Shown here: piece by piece, positions 36,257 to 50,725 of the stretch
How positions within the stretch are numbered: position 1 is the stretch's first letter
How the letters are laid out: each line of letters opens with the position of its first letter
Source of the DNA: Otis tarda
Taxonomy: Eukaryota > Chordata > Aves > Otidiformes > Otididae
Length of the DNA: 64,000 nucleotides
Assembly: GCA_026413225.1 (NCBI GenBank)
Contig: CM048553.1
Location: forward strand, 145,817,690 to 145,881,689
Direction: 5' to 3'
Translations under genes and position numbers: made by a program
The notes under the pieces: model-generated
Databases searched by the model: none
What the model was told of the DNA's origin: nothing
Seen by the model: only the letters and a program-made list of their open reading frames with translations

Positions 36257-36609
36257 GTCTGGTGGATTGACCTTGGCTGGCCACCAGGTGCCCACCAAGC
36301 TGCTCTATAACTCTCCCTCCTCAACTGCACAGGAGGAAGAAAATAAAACAAAAGACTCATGAGTCGAGATAAGGACAAGGAGACCACTCAGCAATTACCA
36401 TCATGGGCAAAACAGACTCAACTTGGGGAAATTAATTTAATTTACTGCTAATCAAATCAGAGTATGATAATGAGAAATAAAAACTAATCTTAAAACACCT
36501 TCCCCCTTCCCCTCTCTTCTTCCTGAGCTCAACTTCACTCCAAACTCCTCTAACTTCTCCCCCTGAGCAGCACAAGGGGATGGGGAATGGGAGCTGTGCT
36601 CAAGTTCCT
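36257..36609 (-). mobile_element. Truncated LTR, U5 side only
   Basis: Antisense fragment related to the LTR at 15478. On the + strand it starts 'tctggtggattgaccttggc' (consensus TGTGGTGGGTTGACC) and follows the same blocks: 'gagtcgagataaggacaagg', 'attaccatcatgggcaaaac', 'aattaatttaatttactg', 'gggatggggaatgggagctg'. Homology stops near 36609, before the minisatellite, so the distal two thirds, including the promoter, are missing. No target duplication can be assigned. Confidence 0.85.
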
Positions 36610-39600
36610 GATTCCCAGACATACATGGCTTTTAGTTTTTAATTTTAATTTGAGCTGTGCTTGCTGGCATATATGAAGCTAGGCCATGCCAGATCTTTTT
36701 GTTGTTTCTTCCTTGTTGCTGCTTCAAAAAGTTCCTGTTGGGAAAACTGTGGTTGTTCTTTTAGTTATTGACCAGGTCATTGGTCTGTCAGCTCCTCTGA
36801 CGTGTTCTTTTGAGAGTGTACACAGACAGGAGAGAGATAAAGAGAGCTTGTTAACCCAGTAGAGGTGACCCAGCAGCATGTGACCCAATGTGCATGTTGT
36901 GAGGATGATAAGAACTGAAATGGTGGTGGAAAAAGCTGGGAGTGTCAGCAGGGGCAGCTGTGTCTGTTTTGTTCACTAAGGCTCTTTGCCACTGATTCAG
37001 CACGGCTGCCAGGCTTCAGACAGCTTTGTTTCGCCAAAGTCAGTGCCAAGTATTGAAAGGTTGGCATATTATATTGTACTACTGAAAGAATATGATTCTG
37101 TGAAGTCTGTAAAGGACCTATAATTCTGCTGAATATTCAAAAGTGTAGGGGAAATCTATGTTGAGACCAGTTTGATGTTTGTTGTTCCCTCAGCAGCAGA
37201 ACTAATGCAATCTTGTACTTTATAGATTTTTTCTTTGTATTTCTACCCCAGCATGTTAATTAAATGTTTCTACTTCCAAGGATTCCTGTATCTTAGCTTT
37301 TCCTCCCATAATACTTTATAAACCCCTCATCATAATTTATTCTCAAGCTTATTCCTGAACAACAGATTACTCTTAAGCTATCACTGCAGGCTTCTGCTCA
37401 CTAAAGACACCAATCAACATCTCTCTACTCCAACCATAACAAAACACTTATTGTGGGCAATTATCTGTCATTTTCAGAAATGTCTTAGGATGAGATGCCT
37501 AAAGACAGTTGTGCATATTTCTCTTAAGTGAGGAGCCTGTTTCTCTTTATTGACTATAAAGGGACTCTAGACCACCATCTTAGATTTCAATGTACAATTT
37601 CAGATTTCTAAATTTGGTAAGATGAAACCCACTGTGAGTTGATAATGTAGATATTATCTGCTAAGTGCATTTTCTTTCATTAATTTTGTACATCCCATTG
37701 TCTCTGGTAGGATCTTTTGGTGCTCTGCAAAGCAAGTAGCCATATCATTTGTTAGATGCTGCTGTGGGCCTGTTTATGACAGAGCTTATGAGGTGCAGCT
37801 TTACCGTTTAGGCACAGGATTTCAGGGGATAGTGGAAGTTATCAAGTGTTTCAGTTCTGTCAGATGGCATTTTTGTAGTTTGGAATAATAGCTACAAAAA
37901 TCTCACCAGATTGCCTTTAACAAAATAAATAAATAAATAAAAAGAACATGGAACAAACATTTCTTAATGTGATATTTGAAATTACAAGCACAAAAATAAC
38001 ACAGTGTGTGGCAGAATGCTGTAAACTATGTGAAAAAGATGAAAAATTACTGTGTATTGCAGATGAATAACGTCTAATGAAGGGACTGTAGGTAACATTT
38101 CTATTTGGCTGACTGGATGAATAAGGCGGTAGAAGTCTAGTTGCCAGATATAATTTTACCTGACACTTGTGTTTTGTTACAAAATCACCATTGTGGAGAC
38201 CAGCTCCCTGTCTGCCAGCCAGATTTTTTTAAAGTTAAATTGAAGTGACTGACTCTGTTGCAGATAGCTATAGGCTGCATTTCTACTTCCTACGAAAGGA
38301 CTGAGAAGTAGAGCACTACCATGGCAAAGCAGTAGATTGATTACACTGGTAAAGCAGTTACTAGATTTTCATTTGTACTTGGGCTATTCTTTCTCAAGCA
38401 AGTTGAAGGAGTTCATCAAATTTCAGCTTCATTTGATACTCTAGTTTACGTAGCTGAAATTGCTGGGATGAGAAACATTTCTTAACGTTTCAATATTTAT
38501 ATCAGGTAATTGCTTTTTCCCCACCTGCATTTTTCACCTGGAGATCAAAGAGCAACAGCTTACAGATAACAGCAAGTAACCTACATCTCCATTAATGTGA
38601 AGTGAAGTAAGACGTGTGCTCATTCAGTCTATTACCATTATTGACACTGAATTCTAATGCACCTATGATCAAATACGTGAATTTAATTATAAGATTTCTT
38701 TCTAATTTTGGCTCCAAGTGTAATGTGTTCACTTATTAACTCGAGTATTGATCCAAAGCCCGTTGCAGTAAGAAGTGGAGTATTTTCTCTGGAGTGATAT
38801 ATATCTAGTATCAACTGCCGTGGCTCCACTGACTTCCCTGAAGTCAGGATGACTCATTCGGCAGAGGATGTGCCCATCGACTTTCATAGGCACGGAATGA
38901 GGGGCAGATTCTGCAACCGACAATAAACAGGTGGCCTCATATAGACAGCATTAACTGTGAGATCACGTGTTGGTACTTGGTGATTCAAAATGCTCCCAGT
39001 CTTTTCTCTGGCTGTTCCAGATTTCAGATGCTGTGAACATTCTTTTCATAACCTCTGTACATCAGAACAGGAATGAAAATCTAAACTGTGTAAAAATACT
39101 GAGCTCTATCCATAAATTCAGAAAAACTCTGTTAGCGAGCAGATGATCTAATCTACAGGAATTGATGTGCAATTAAATTTTTCCTTGGAGCTCTTCCTTC
39201 TGCAATGTATTAAAAATTATAGATTATTATTTTATTATTCCATAGTATATAAATTATAGAAAACCAATAATTCTTAGCATATTATCAATACATATTATGA
39301 TTGTACTTACTTGACTCACAATTGTTCATTGATTGTTCCTAAGGGTGAACAACTAAGTAATGATAAAGACTTACTTCACCTCAGCTCCCTAAAACCTCAA
39401 AGCTAATTCCTTGTACTAAGACAGTCTGGATATAGCACATGTGGTTGCCTGTTGGCATCCTGACAAGAGTGTTGCTCCTCTCCCAACAGGAGTCACACAC
39501 TTCCCAGCTCCTGGAAAGTAATGTGTCTGCATTGAATAAACAGTATGAGTTTAAAATAAAAGATTGGGAGATAAATTGTACTTGTTTTTTTTAAAATACA

Positions 39601-39741
39601 AAATAAAAAAAAAAAAGTGGATGAAAGAAAAGCAGTAGATGTAATAAATAATAAAAAGAATGTATTTAGTAGAGTTTGCTATCTTAGACAAAGTTCAGTT
39701 TTGCTTACCTATAGGTGGGCTCCTATGGCATAAATACTGCA
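36610..39741. other. Unique non-coding DNA
   Basis: No gene or repeat recognised. A short AAAT run occurs at about 37921-37940. Confidence 0.5.
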
Positions 39742-39967
39742 AAATCATAGAATCATAGAATCATAGAATGGTTAGAGTTGGAAGGAACCTTCAAAGGTCA
39801 TCTAGTCCAACCCCCCTGCAAGGAGCAGGAACATCCCTGACTAGATCAGGTTGCTCAGAGCCTCATCCAGCCTGGCCTTGAACGTTTCCAGGGATGGGGC
39901 TTCCACCACCTCTCTGGGCAACCTGTTGCAGTGTTCTACAACCCTCATTGTAAAAAATTTTTTCGTG
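39742..39967 (-). mobile_element. CR1 LINE 3' end, 5'-truncated
   Basis: Antisense tail with three octamer-type units (39743-39769), then 'ggttagagttggaaggaacc', 'catctagtccaacccccctg', 'cctggccttgaacgtttcca' and 'accacctctctgggcaacct'. It ends near 'ctcattgtaaaaaa', so only about 225 bp of the 3' end is present. Confidence 0.94.
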
Positions 39968-41694
39968 CTACAGAATTTCCCAAATAGGGAAGATAAGGAC
40001 TACTGAGGACTACTACATTGACGATACAAAGAAAACAAACAAAGATTTTAAAAAGTGTGGAGACGTTCTCATAGTGCTTGGCAATGTAAGCATCAACAGC
40101 ACCAGAAAATGTACAGGGTCAGTATACATTAGAAGCAGGGAGGGTCAAATTAGTAGCTTTGGGAGAAAATATAATCCAAGATGAAGAGGGGAGACACATA
40201 GGAACTGTAGTGTCAGGAAAATTCCTGAAGCAGTTGAGGCCTTCAATTTAGGTATAAGTCCAAGGAACAGTGATCTTTAAGGCAGAAAAATATTACCAGA
40301 ACATGTTAAAAATTTCATTTCTTTGGGGCTTTTTGTATGTATTGCAATATATACACATAGTGCAATATTTGCATTACTGGACGTATCTCAAGGTACCTAA
40401 CTGACATAAAATACAGATGAACACAGGAATGTTCAGTCATGAGAATAGTAGCAGTGAGGGACTAGTTTATGAGAAAAGCTAAGTACTATAGCTTGGCTAA
40501 GGAGTAGATAGCAAGGAACATGCTAACAAACTGTTACTGAAGGATGCAGTCAGGCAGGAGCACAGTCAAATTTTATAGCATAACAAAAAGAGGTGTAAGA
40601 AGGAGCAGAAGGATGAAATGATGAAAGGAAAAATTTAAACTGAATAATCAAAGAATAACTCTTGACAGAGAGATTTACTTTCCTTGGGAATGATCTCACA
40701 AAAGAAGTAATAGAAGCTTTACAGCCAGGAAAATTTAAATGAAAGTGGACAAAATGTTAGTGTTTATACAATGGAGAACAGTCTGGCAAAGAAATAGGTA
40801 GAATGACTTAAGAGTTACATAATTCATGTTTATATTCTAAATTACACTGACATAAATAAGTGACTGTTCTGTGCCAGTCTGCAACATTACATTTCTAAAA
40901 CAAGCTGATCAGAATCTATTCACAGAATCTATTGTTTAAACTAAAGTGGTTTTGTTAAGATTTTGATGACTATGTATTACCTTCTGTGTTTTTCTTGTCA
41001 TAAAACAAACCCTAAATTCCTGCAGTGAAAACATCGAAAATCAACACCAAAATTCTCTTTTTCAGCACAATGAGTACCCTTACCTTTCCACTGAGGCAGA
41101 TATTCCCTACATAGTTTTTTGGAGATAGAATATCTGATCTGTGAGAAAAATTAACTCAAGATTTACAAAAATGTTTACTGTAACTATTTAAATTACATTT
41201 TCTTCATCATATTTTTCTACAACAGTCAGAGAGCTGTCATGTGCAAGACATCTGATTGTGAGTCATAAAAATGTGCTTTGCAAAATAAAACAATTTTGGA
41301 GGAGGACTAGCTGAACCATCAAATCCAGTCCACTTCCCGCAATTGCAAACAACTGTAAAAAAGATGTATCTTTCAGGAAAACGCACAAAATATCTGCTTC
41401 AGACTTCCTACTTACCACTCACAACATACTTCCTAAAACTCTATGGTAGTCTTCTGGCCCAGATAGGACAAGAAAGTGGTAGGAATGGAGAATGGAGTAG
41501 CAGGGCACCATCAGCGTGATGGTGTAACTGACCTTCCATTAGATTAATCTGAGAGGACAAGTAGGTCCACTTTGCAGCTCTAAATTTTCCTTGATAACAA
41601 AAATGACAGAAATCCACAGTTAGGACTGGAATGCATTTACTTCAACCAGCAATGCTAATCTCTTTTTCTCACAGTTCCTTTCATATCTTTTCAT

Positions 41695-41742
41695 ATTTTG
41701 CAAAGCTGGAAAGCTGAAATTTTGCAAAGATGGAAAGCTGAA
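41695..41742. repeat. Tandem duplication, 2 x 24 bp
   Basis: Two copies starting ATTTTGCAAAG and ending GGAAAGCTGAA, with one C/A difference. Confidence 0.9.
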
Positions 41743-44249
41743 ATATCCAAATTCATAAAACAGTAGTTCATAAGTATTGCCAGGAACAAAATTAGGTCTC
41801 TTGGCTCAGTTTCCAACCACAGTAAATTTGCGTAGTCCCATAGAGACAGCAGAGGTGTAATGGAGTTGCAATAATTTATATCAAGTGAGGATCAACTTCA
41901 GGTCCTTCAGTCCCATGCCCAATTCACTAGCACATGTTGCCTCACTTGATGACAGCTCTCCTACTCTCTCTAGTATGTGCAGTCTCTAAGGAAGCATGTA
42001 AAAAACATATACTAGTGCTGTCTGTGCTATATTTGTTTTGCAGACAGAGAACTGTAGTCTTCAGGCTGCCAATGCTCATATAACATCAAAATTCACAACA
42101 GCAAGTCCCTCCTGCTCCCTCTTCTCTCTCATTTCATTCCGCACTACTCCTTTACTTCAAAGGTAATTTTGTTTTTCTCATCCTAGGTATCCGGAATTGT
42201 TGCATGGACACAGTGCCAATGACATGTCCTGTGTGGCTGCAGAATTAAGGAGAAAACACCTGGAGCAACTTCTATTTCCTTCAGTATTTTAAAAAGTAGT
42301 TGTGAAACTACACGTCAGCCGGGATGGTAGGGCATGTCTGCTGACTGACTGAAACCTTCAAAACTGATATTCCTCCTGAAAACATCTGAATTTCCCCATT
42401 ATGAATGCTAAAATTTTTGTTAAGTAGGAAAGAAGTTGTTAATTCATTATGAAAAATACTTAGCAACTCGTCTGTGGCTGCTTTTGACTGTTGCTTGAAG
42501 AAGTAGACAAACTTGCTTTTCTTGCTGCAGGCAATTATGGCACAAGATTCTTAAGCAATGTCTAGGTAGCAAACAAAGCTTATAAATCATTGTTATTTCA
42601 CCTTATAACAACATGGAATCTTTCTGGAGACATTTCTTTTTAAGTTGTAGAGGGTCCCTTAATAAGACATAAAAAGATGTACAAAGTCACATTTTCAGAA
42701 TAAAATAATGCCTTCTGTGGAATAACACGTCTATAATCATTGAAAAGGAAACGCAAATACTGACTACTGTCAAGATGGTACATTATGATAATTTTTTGTG
42801 TACTATTGCAGTGTAAATGTCGTTGCTTGTAAGTTTTCATAAGAGTAAGAATAAAAATTAAAGACAATAGTATAGAAGAGGGTGGACGAAATTATATCTC
42901 CCAGCTAATCACTTCTAGAGACATGGCTTGATTTTACAAAAGTTCTTGACATCGAAATACATTGCATATCCCAAGGTATGATCTCTATCAAGCATTTTTA
43001 TCTTAATAAAATAGAAATATTTCAAATTAAAACTATGACACTCTTCTTCCTTTTTACCATCACAATCTTCCCATTATAGTTATCTGCAGTACATCCTAAA
43101 AGTGAATTGTGCTGCTGTAGGATAACAATTTATCCAGTGATGATGTCCCATCAAGCACAATTAGTTGACAGCTTTTACGCTATTATTTCAAGGACACCAA
43201 GTTGCCTTATTCTTGATGTGAATGGCATCCTGCCAGGTACTGTCTGAAAGAGACTAAAAAACTACAGATTAGTGTACTGTTTTCTTTACCTCTGAATTCT
43301 GACCTGGTTGGGAAAAGATGTGGAAAGCAGGCACAGCACAAATGCGAGATGTTAGAAGTGAGCACCCAACTGAGCATGAGATGCAACTCAGCAGAAATCT
43401 GATTGGACTGGGTGACACAAGGGATAAGAAAATGGGACATGGAACCATTTAGACTGATTAATTGGGTCTGTAGTCATCAAAGATAATTGCAAAGAGATGA
43501 CTCTTCCTTGGCTTATATGAAAGAATATGGTGGACTTGGTCACATTTTCCATTGTACAAGTAAGTACCTGAAGCCTTAAAACCAATAGTGAAATTGGCGC
43601 TATACTAGGATAAAAATAAAATAGTTTTGGAGAGTGACCAAATTTTCAGGACTGGGTTAATCCAAATCACCTTTAAGGTGAGTGGTGGATGCTGGTGCTT
43701 CAGGAAAGGACAAAACTGAAACTTCTACCAGTTTAGGATCATCAAATTGGAAGGAACTCAATGGATCAGGTCCAGTGATTGCTATCTTACACAGCTATAT
43801 TAACTAGACTTTCATAAATTTACTAGTACTGAATTAAGTTTATAATTTTTAAAAAAATCTTAACTTTGATTAGCAAATCAGTGAATGGACATAACCTACA
43901 CATCTTTTCCAGCATGCTACGTCATGCAGGAATATAAATCCCACACAAAAACATGGGAGGAATCAAGCATACTACAAGATCCTTTAAATTTTCTCAGATA
44001 TTTTCTGTTTTTAATGCAAGCCGTCTTCTGCCTATAGTATAGTGCCGTAGGGGTGGATTAGAGGGCACAAATCAATCTCTGCCTGAAATGTTAGAAAGCT
44101 ACTTCTGCTAGACAACACATACAACTTTTCAAGGAGACTAGAGCTGTGTCTTGTTTCCATTTTAAATGGCTACCGAACTTGAAAAGCTAGGCTGTCTAGC
44201 CCCAAAATAAAAAAAAAAAACTTTATTCTTTCCCTCCTTGTGACATTTT

Positions 44250-44268
44250 TATATATATATATATATAT
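44250..44268. repeat. (TA)9 microsatellite
   Basis: Nineteen alternating T and A bases. Confidence 0.95.
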
Positions 44269-47092
44269 TATTCCATCAAAATTACTCCACAGAATAATTT
44301 ATTTTTGCTCTCAAGGAGATTTAATGGATTATTCTGTTGTAGACAGTAAAACACCAAGGTTTTGGGATCTGCTGGTAGCTGTGAACCTATGGCAGAAACA
44401 TCTCTAATAATTGCAACAATTCAAACAAAAAAGTCCCAAATGCATCTAAAATATAATCTACTTTATCATCTCCTGCTTATAAAAAATAACCAGCAATCCA
44501 GCTTTGGTAAACATATCTGTACTGTAATAGAACATAATGGTAAAAATAGTTGGAATAAATAGTGCATATTTTCACCAACTGTATTTTTCAAGCTTAAATG
44601 CTGTTTCTCAAATAACTTTCATTATCTTTTGCCAGTCTATCACATTAGCCAGCTTGCTAGTCTCAGAGTCAAAAATTAATTTATACAAAATGATTTGTTT
44701 AATTTGAGGACCATTAATTAATAAAGTAATAAACTTTCACATAAATCCTCATATATCTACATGTAAATTTACTCATGTATATGTATTGTGAAATACTATT
44801 ACTTTACAAGTTTAAAGTCAGCAGGGAAAATAAATCTAGGATACTGGAATATCTTTAAATAGCAACTTGTTAAAAGCACGTCTGTTAGGGTATGGTTGAG
44901 GACATTATATTTCTGTAGTGAATTGAAATTCATTCACCAGAAGGGGCCAGTCTTGGTCCATAAAAACAAGAATCTAGTAATTGTGTTTCAGTAAATTTTA
45001 TTATAAGGATTTCAGTGGAAACTAAAAGCACAGAGTTCTGGTGTCAAAGAAGGAGGCAGCTAATGAACTCTGAAAGCAGAACACAAAACAAATTTCAGAA
45101 CAAACATAATACCCTTTAACAAATCTAGAAAAAAAATTAATAATTCTTTACTGATTTTTAAATTGATGTAAAAATAATATCATACCCACGAAGGAAAAGA
45201 CAAAGGAAATGATGGCTTGTAAGTTGCACTTTCAGAAGGCATTTCTCTCTTTGATTTATATGCACTTGCTTTCCATTTTTACATTTTTAATTTTTCTGTT
45301 TTGATTGATGTGAAATAAGTATGGATTATTACAGCTAAGAGGGTTTAGACTGTGAACTACTGAGTTTGATTTGTTGAAATTGATTCTAGTTCTTGAACAT
45401 GTCTCCGGAAACATACATCCAACTATTCACAGCAATATGTGTAAAGTGACTTTTTTCCCGAATGTTATAGATTCTCCTTTTGTTTTGCATCAGATCAAAA
45501 AATAAGCCTAAAGCCTGGATGGTTGTAATGCAGATCTCTTACACACTGCTTTTATATAGTACATGCAAATACAGCATTTGTAACATTTTCTGATGGTATA
45601 GCTTCAAGAGTAATTGTTTGGTTTGCTGGTAGCTTTCCTGCTTTTGCAGGACTCAGACTTCTTCTTTGTTAAAATTTTTTTTCAGCTCCATGCAAAATGA
45701 CGAAGCAGTCTGCCTAATGCACAAATCTCTAAGTTGTTCCTTGCACTGCTACTTCAGTATTACTGCTCTGCCACCTTAGTGAAGCGTGTAGTGAAAACAC
45801 CTAGCTACACAGATAGATGCCTGAAATGTCCTGTGGTTTGGAGTCTGACATGTAGGCTGTCATAGAGTCTGACAAAGGCTGAGAGCTGCAGCATGGAGTA
45901 ACAGTTTCAACCTGAATTTATTCCAGTAATTAGACTATCACAGCGACCACATGTCATTTCCCTGATTAAGAAACAGGAGCACAAGGAGCTGTGAAGAGAA
46001 AAATACATTCAGCCTGTTTTCTCGGGAACATTGAATCAACCATGACAAAATGGATCCAGTTCTGTACCTAAGCAGTTAAAGAAATGAGATGCTGTGAAAA
46101 TAGGTGGTAAACATCAAGAATACCAAACCCCAAATACATATCTGAACCCTCAGGAACAGAAGGGATGGAGGCTGGGCTGAAAAACTAGTTTAATTTGAGA
46201 ACACAGTGATACTGAGAGAAATACATTTTTCCTCAGGCTTTTGTGAAATCAAGTGGTTAAATACTTTCCCAGATAAACATCCTGGGTCAGGTCATTTCAC
46301 AACTTTGATCTGAAACATCTAAAGAGCAGCAGGTGGCACTTGGCTTTGTTAGTGCTGAACTAATGGCCTCAGCATGGTACTAGGGGACATAAAATGACTG
46401 GAAGGTCTTTCTTTCAAATAAGATGTAAAACTGAAGTCCTCAGCAATTAGATGTCTGAAAGGATCTTAAGAACAGCATAAATAAATTGCTTCTTGTATTT
46501 TTGCCTTGATTTCCCACATAAATGCACAGGTGCATCTATGTATAAAGTCCTGAATCTGTTTGTTATTTTACCTCAGTAACTTCTGACGAATACCTGCTGG
46601 CAAATTTTTGTTAAATTTGGTAGAGCAAGAGAGGTCTCAAATCCCCACGCGTTTCATGTTAGTAGGCATCCAGGTAAGGAAGAGAGATTCCATCTACATC
46701 TGAACAAAGCCAAAGCACAGGGAAAAACACATCTCTTGCCAGACACCAGAGAATCAACTTTTTAGGCAAGAATTCTTTCCTACATGGTTGCTCCCGTGTC
46801 AATAATGCATATCTTCTCACTGAAGCTTTTCCTCTGGTTGAGGCAGTCATAACAATTCTTGCCTCTGCAGAATCTCTGACATCTAATAAGAAGTGAATTT
46901 CAACAATAGCCTTATTAAAATTCACTTACAAAATAAATCAACCAAGAAACACAAATCCATAGGGACCTAAGCTTCATTAATTCCACTTTCAATAGAACTA
47001 TTTATTTGCTTACCATAATTTCCCTGCAGTTTCCCTGCAACTGTACATTAGGGTTATTTTTTTCCCCTACTTCCTAGAGCTTTGGTACATTT

Positions 47093-47146
47093 AATCAAAG
47101 TTTATATAGGAATCAAAGTTTATATAGGAATCAAAGTTTATGTAGG
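47093..47146. repeat. Tandem repeat, 3 x 18 bp
   Basis: Three adjacent units of AATCAAAGTTTATATAGG; the third has one change (TATGTAGG). The unit length and near identity suggest recent slippage. Confidence 0.92.
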
Positions 47147-47329
47147 TCCTGTAAATTCTGCAGAAATAAAGGATCTGCACATTAGTATTTTTGTTTTACT
47201 GTTTACAGTTGATTTCAATGGGACGATTCAGGAGGGAAGATGCTACTCATTACCAGAGTAGAGGTGGGATTCATCACTTCAAACTTTGTGCATTTACAGT
47301 GGAGACAATCACATCTGAGCTAATTATCT

Positions 47330-47473
47330 AAACTCCCTTTATAGTTAGAGGAAAGAAAGAGGCACTTCCAAAGTGTGATTCATCTCCTCCCAAGGTTGAC
47401 ATCTAAACCAGGCCAGATGAATCACCCTCTTTATAGAAATGTTCTTGCTCTCCTCTGACTGTAAAGGGAGTTT
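47330..47473. repeat. 144-bp imperfect palindrome (long stem-loop)
   Basis: The outer arms 47330-47351 and 47452-47473 are inverted copies, 20 of 22 positions matching (AAACTCCCTTTA(T/C)AGT(T/C)AGAGG). The inner arms 47375-47385 and 47415-47425 (GTGATTCATCT / AGATGAATCAC) match at all 11 positions around a 29-bp loop. Between them the strands pair only partly. It could be a decayed hairpin MITE, a snap-back duplication or a small-RNA precursor. Confidence 0.8.
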
Positions 47474-50400
47474 GGACAACTGTCTCACATACAGATCTCT
47501 GCTGTTGCAGAAGTCTAGAGGTAGGTGATGTGGCAGAATTTTACACATTGAATGCTGATCTGAATTACGCCAGTATTACTATGGAGTCCCTAACCTGGAA
47601 GTAACGGCATGGAGTAACAATTATGGATCTTAAAAAGTACTTAGCTCTTATAGATACTTTTTGAAAGAAGTCTAACTGTAAACATTTGTGCTTAAGGAAA
47701 CTGCAGTATTTTGTCTTAGAATGATAATTATTTCTCCTGCATTAAATGTATGAGCCCTCATAGTATTTCCTGTCTGAATGAATAATTGTTTAACTGGGAC
47801 TTGGGCCTCAAATTTGGGGGAAATGAGATGTAGTTTTTTTTTTTTTTATTTTCTCCTTTCACAGCTGGTTTGCTATGATTCATATGACTCAAGCCCATGT
47901 GCTTTTAATAGAGCTGGAACTGGGGCACGAGTCTTTGGTGTGCTATGAATTACTCTGATTTTCCTCCTGTATTTTTCCTGTAAATAGAAGTTTACTATCT
48001 AAAGAAGGGTAGAGACCCCTATGTACACTATTTCCTATGCATTAGTTTCAGTACTTTAAAAAAGTACTAAAAAATATTACTCCCACTGGAACTCAGGGAA
48101 ATAACCCTTTTCAAAGTTCTAAAGTTCCAGTTTTAAACCCTTGTCTTCCATTTAACTCTCTAAGTGCCCATTTCACAGCAGTAAGCAGGCAGATGGCTCT
48201 GTTCTCTTTCTGCCACAGCATTAATCTTCTGTTTTTATCTACCATGCTGAAACATTTTTTTTTTGCCTCAAAAAGCTTAATTAATGTAGTACATTGCATA
48301 TGTCTACTCAGTAGTGCATTTTTTAATTTTGGCTTTGCTTTCAGTGGTTATCTTTGATTTACTCATCTTTTACATATTTAGGTTTATTTTTACTTTTTAA
48401 CTTACAGAACATACCCCAGCAGTACAGAAATTCTAATCCGATGAGGATAATCTGTACAAAATTTCCGAGGATCATGTAAAAATGTGGAATGTATAACTGG
48501 CACAGGGAGTATCACTCTTCTAATAAAATGACAAGTATTTGAGATAATGTTCACATAGGTCTTCTGTGCTTTTCTTTGCCAAATGTAGCTTGGAGAAAGG
48601 GATGTGAATGCAGTTAGAACTCGCATGTCTTGAAACTTTCTGCACCATACAGAATAACTTCAGAATAAAGCATCACTGTACTTTTGGTCTCCTACAGCCA
48701 GTGAAACAGGCATGTTTTACAGCAATCTTCATTTACCTGAATATACAAATCCCCGAATCCCCTTCTTTCAACCTCCCAGATTCCTGTAGACTGAATGTGT
48801 TTATGCAGGCAGGAAACAAAATATGTATCTTATAAAGAAAGAATAATCACACTACAAAATGGAGCATGATTCTGTGATATAATACAAGTGAGCAGGCAGA
48901 AAAAGCAGCAGATACATGATCATCTCATTAGGAGACCATCCTTCTAACACCCTGGCTAAACACATTAACCCGAGCATGATTGTGCACACTATTGACAGAC
49001 GTGTACCTCCTGCATCATTATAGTTTCAAGTCATTCCACTGCAAAACAAAACAACTTACACAAGCAAAGGGTGGCAATAGAACCTGATACTGCTGTAGCT
49101 TTACTTCGTTTACTCTCAATGTGGCAGTAAGCACAAAGGATGACACTTTCTTTTACGAGTTCACACGTTTTAACAGTGATGAAGAGGCCAAGGTCTGGGT
49201 TCCTGTGAGCCTTTGGTGTTATTGCCTGATTGCATACAAATCCAGATTCTGTCACTTGGCTTGCTAGAGGTGTACTCTGTGCTGTAGCAAGCAATCGCAT
49301 GAGTCATATCCACTGATTAGGACCTAAAGATTTCACAAAGGTGATACTCTAAGTTTTCGAGGTGGAGGATGTCAGATTTATTGCCTGTACCTAAGACATT
49401 GGTACAGAAAAGAAAAGAGCCTGAAATTTTCCCAGTCACATGTTCATCATTTATCACTGCGTATGTCAGATTTATTTAATATTTGTAAGTAGCTGCCAGA
49501 TCCCATAGCTCAACAGAGGTGAGGTTGCTGCTCCTTGTCCCCAGGTCCATCCAGTAGCAAGGCTGAGCATGCGTCCCTCACTGGCACATATGCACATAAT
49601 ACATGTATACATATACATACAGCTGGCAGCACACATCAACATAGACAGAAAATTCAGCTCTCACATGAATGCTTAGAGTGCTAATGGCCTGATCCCCTGT
49701 CTGAGCAAGAGAGAGATCCATTATTGGGAAGACAACACATGCACAAGATGGATGCCTCCAGCAGCTGGACTCAGCCACCCCTGCCTCATGCGCACACACA
49801 CACATGCACAAACTGCCTCTAAATCAACCTCCAGACTCCATAGCCTCTCTGGGACCTGCTTGAGACCTCCTGGCCCCTCCAATGGCCAGCTCACAGACCC
49901 TCTGGTCTCTCCAAGATTAGGCTTTGATATTCAGCTCCAAAGCTCTTACCCTACTCACTAGTACTGCTTGATATTCACACACCATCACACGTGAACACAT
50001 TTGCTGCACTCAGACCCTGAACACACACACACGCACACAGAACAGAGTGTACCTCATCCAGGAAAATAGTTAGAAATGGGCTCTAATGAGATGACAGGAC
50101 AGACCAAGATGACCAGGCACATGGTAAGGCCACATCAACATGCTGACCAGCAAACTGTTTACAGGCAACTGGCACTTTTTAATCCCTTACCAGTCTGTTA
50201 TCTCACTCTTTCTCTACCCCATTGTATTTTAATATCTCCCTTTCCCCACTTTTGGATTCTCCTTTAAGCATCCCACAGTAAGTCTTGCAGAATTCCAGAA
50301 GGCTCTTCCTCTGCATCCTATAATGACCTCCATCCCACAGAGCCCATGGGGCTGATGTTCTCTGGGACAGCTCTGGGGAGGCTGGGACAGGGGCTGGTGT

Positions 50401-50725
50401 CTCTGACTGGGGCACTGGGGCTCCCCGCTGCCCTCTGCCTCTGCACTCCTCTGTGTGTGGGGGTGATGAGCTTTATATACCTTAAGAATGCTATTCATCT
50501 TTTGTTAAACTCAGGGTAAGATACACCATCTTTAAAATAAATTCAGATAGAAACTTTGTTCAGAGCTGTCAGGATAGGATCAATCTATTCTCTTTCTATT
50601 TTGTTAATCATCTCTTCTATTCTTGGCTGATAGAGAAAGGAACAAGGCTCAAGAGCAGCATTTCGAAGTATAAAGGACAACAAAAAATAAGACACTAAAA
50701 CACTCCAGCCAACCAAAGAAAGGCG

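Noticed and set aside
41310-41370. 'gaaccatcaaatccagtcca' stretch as an old LINE end
   Set aside because: Weak resemblance only; no second block in the expected order.
43735-43785. 'aaattggaaggaactcaatg' as a CR1 3' remnant
   Set aside because: Too short and diverged; no octamer tail or ORF2 end alongside.
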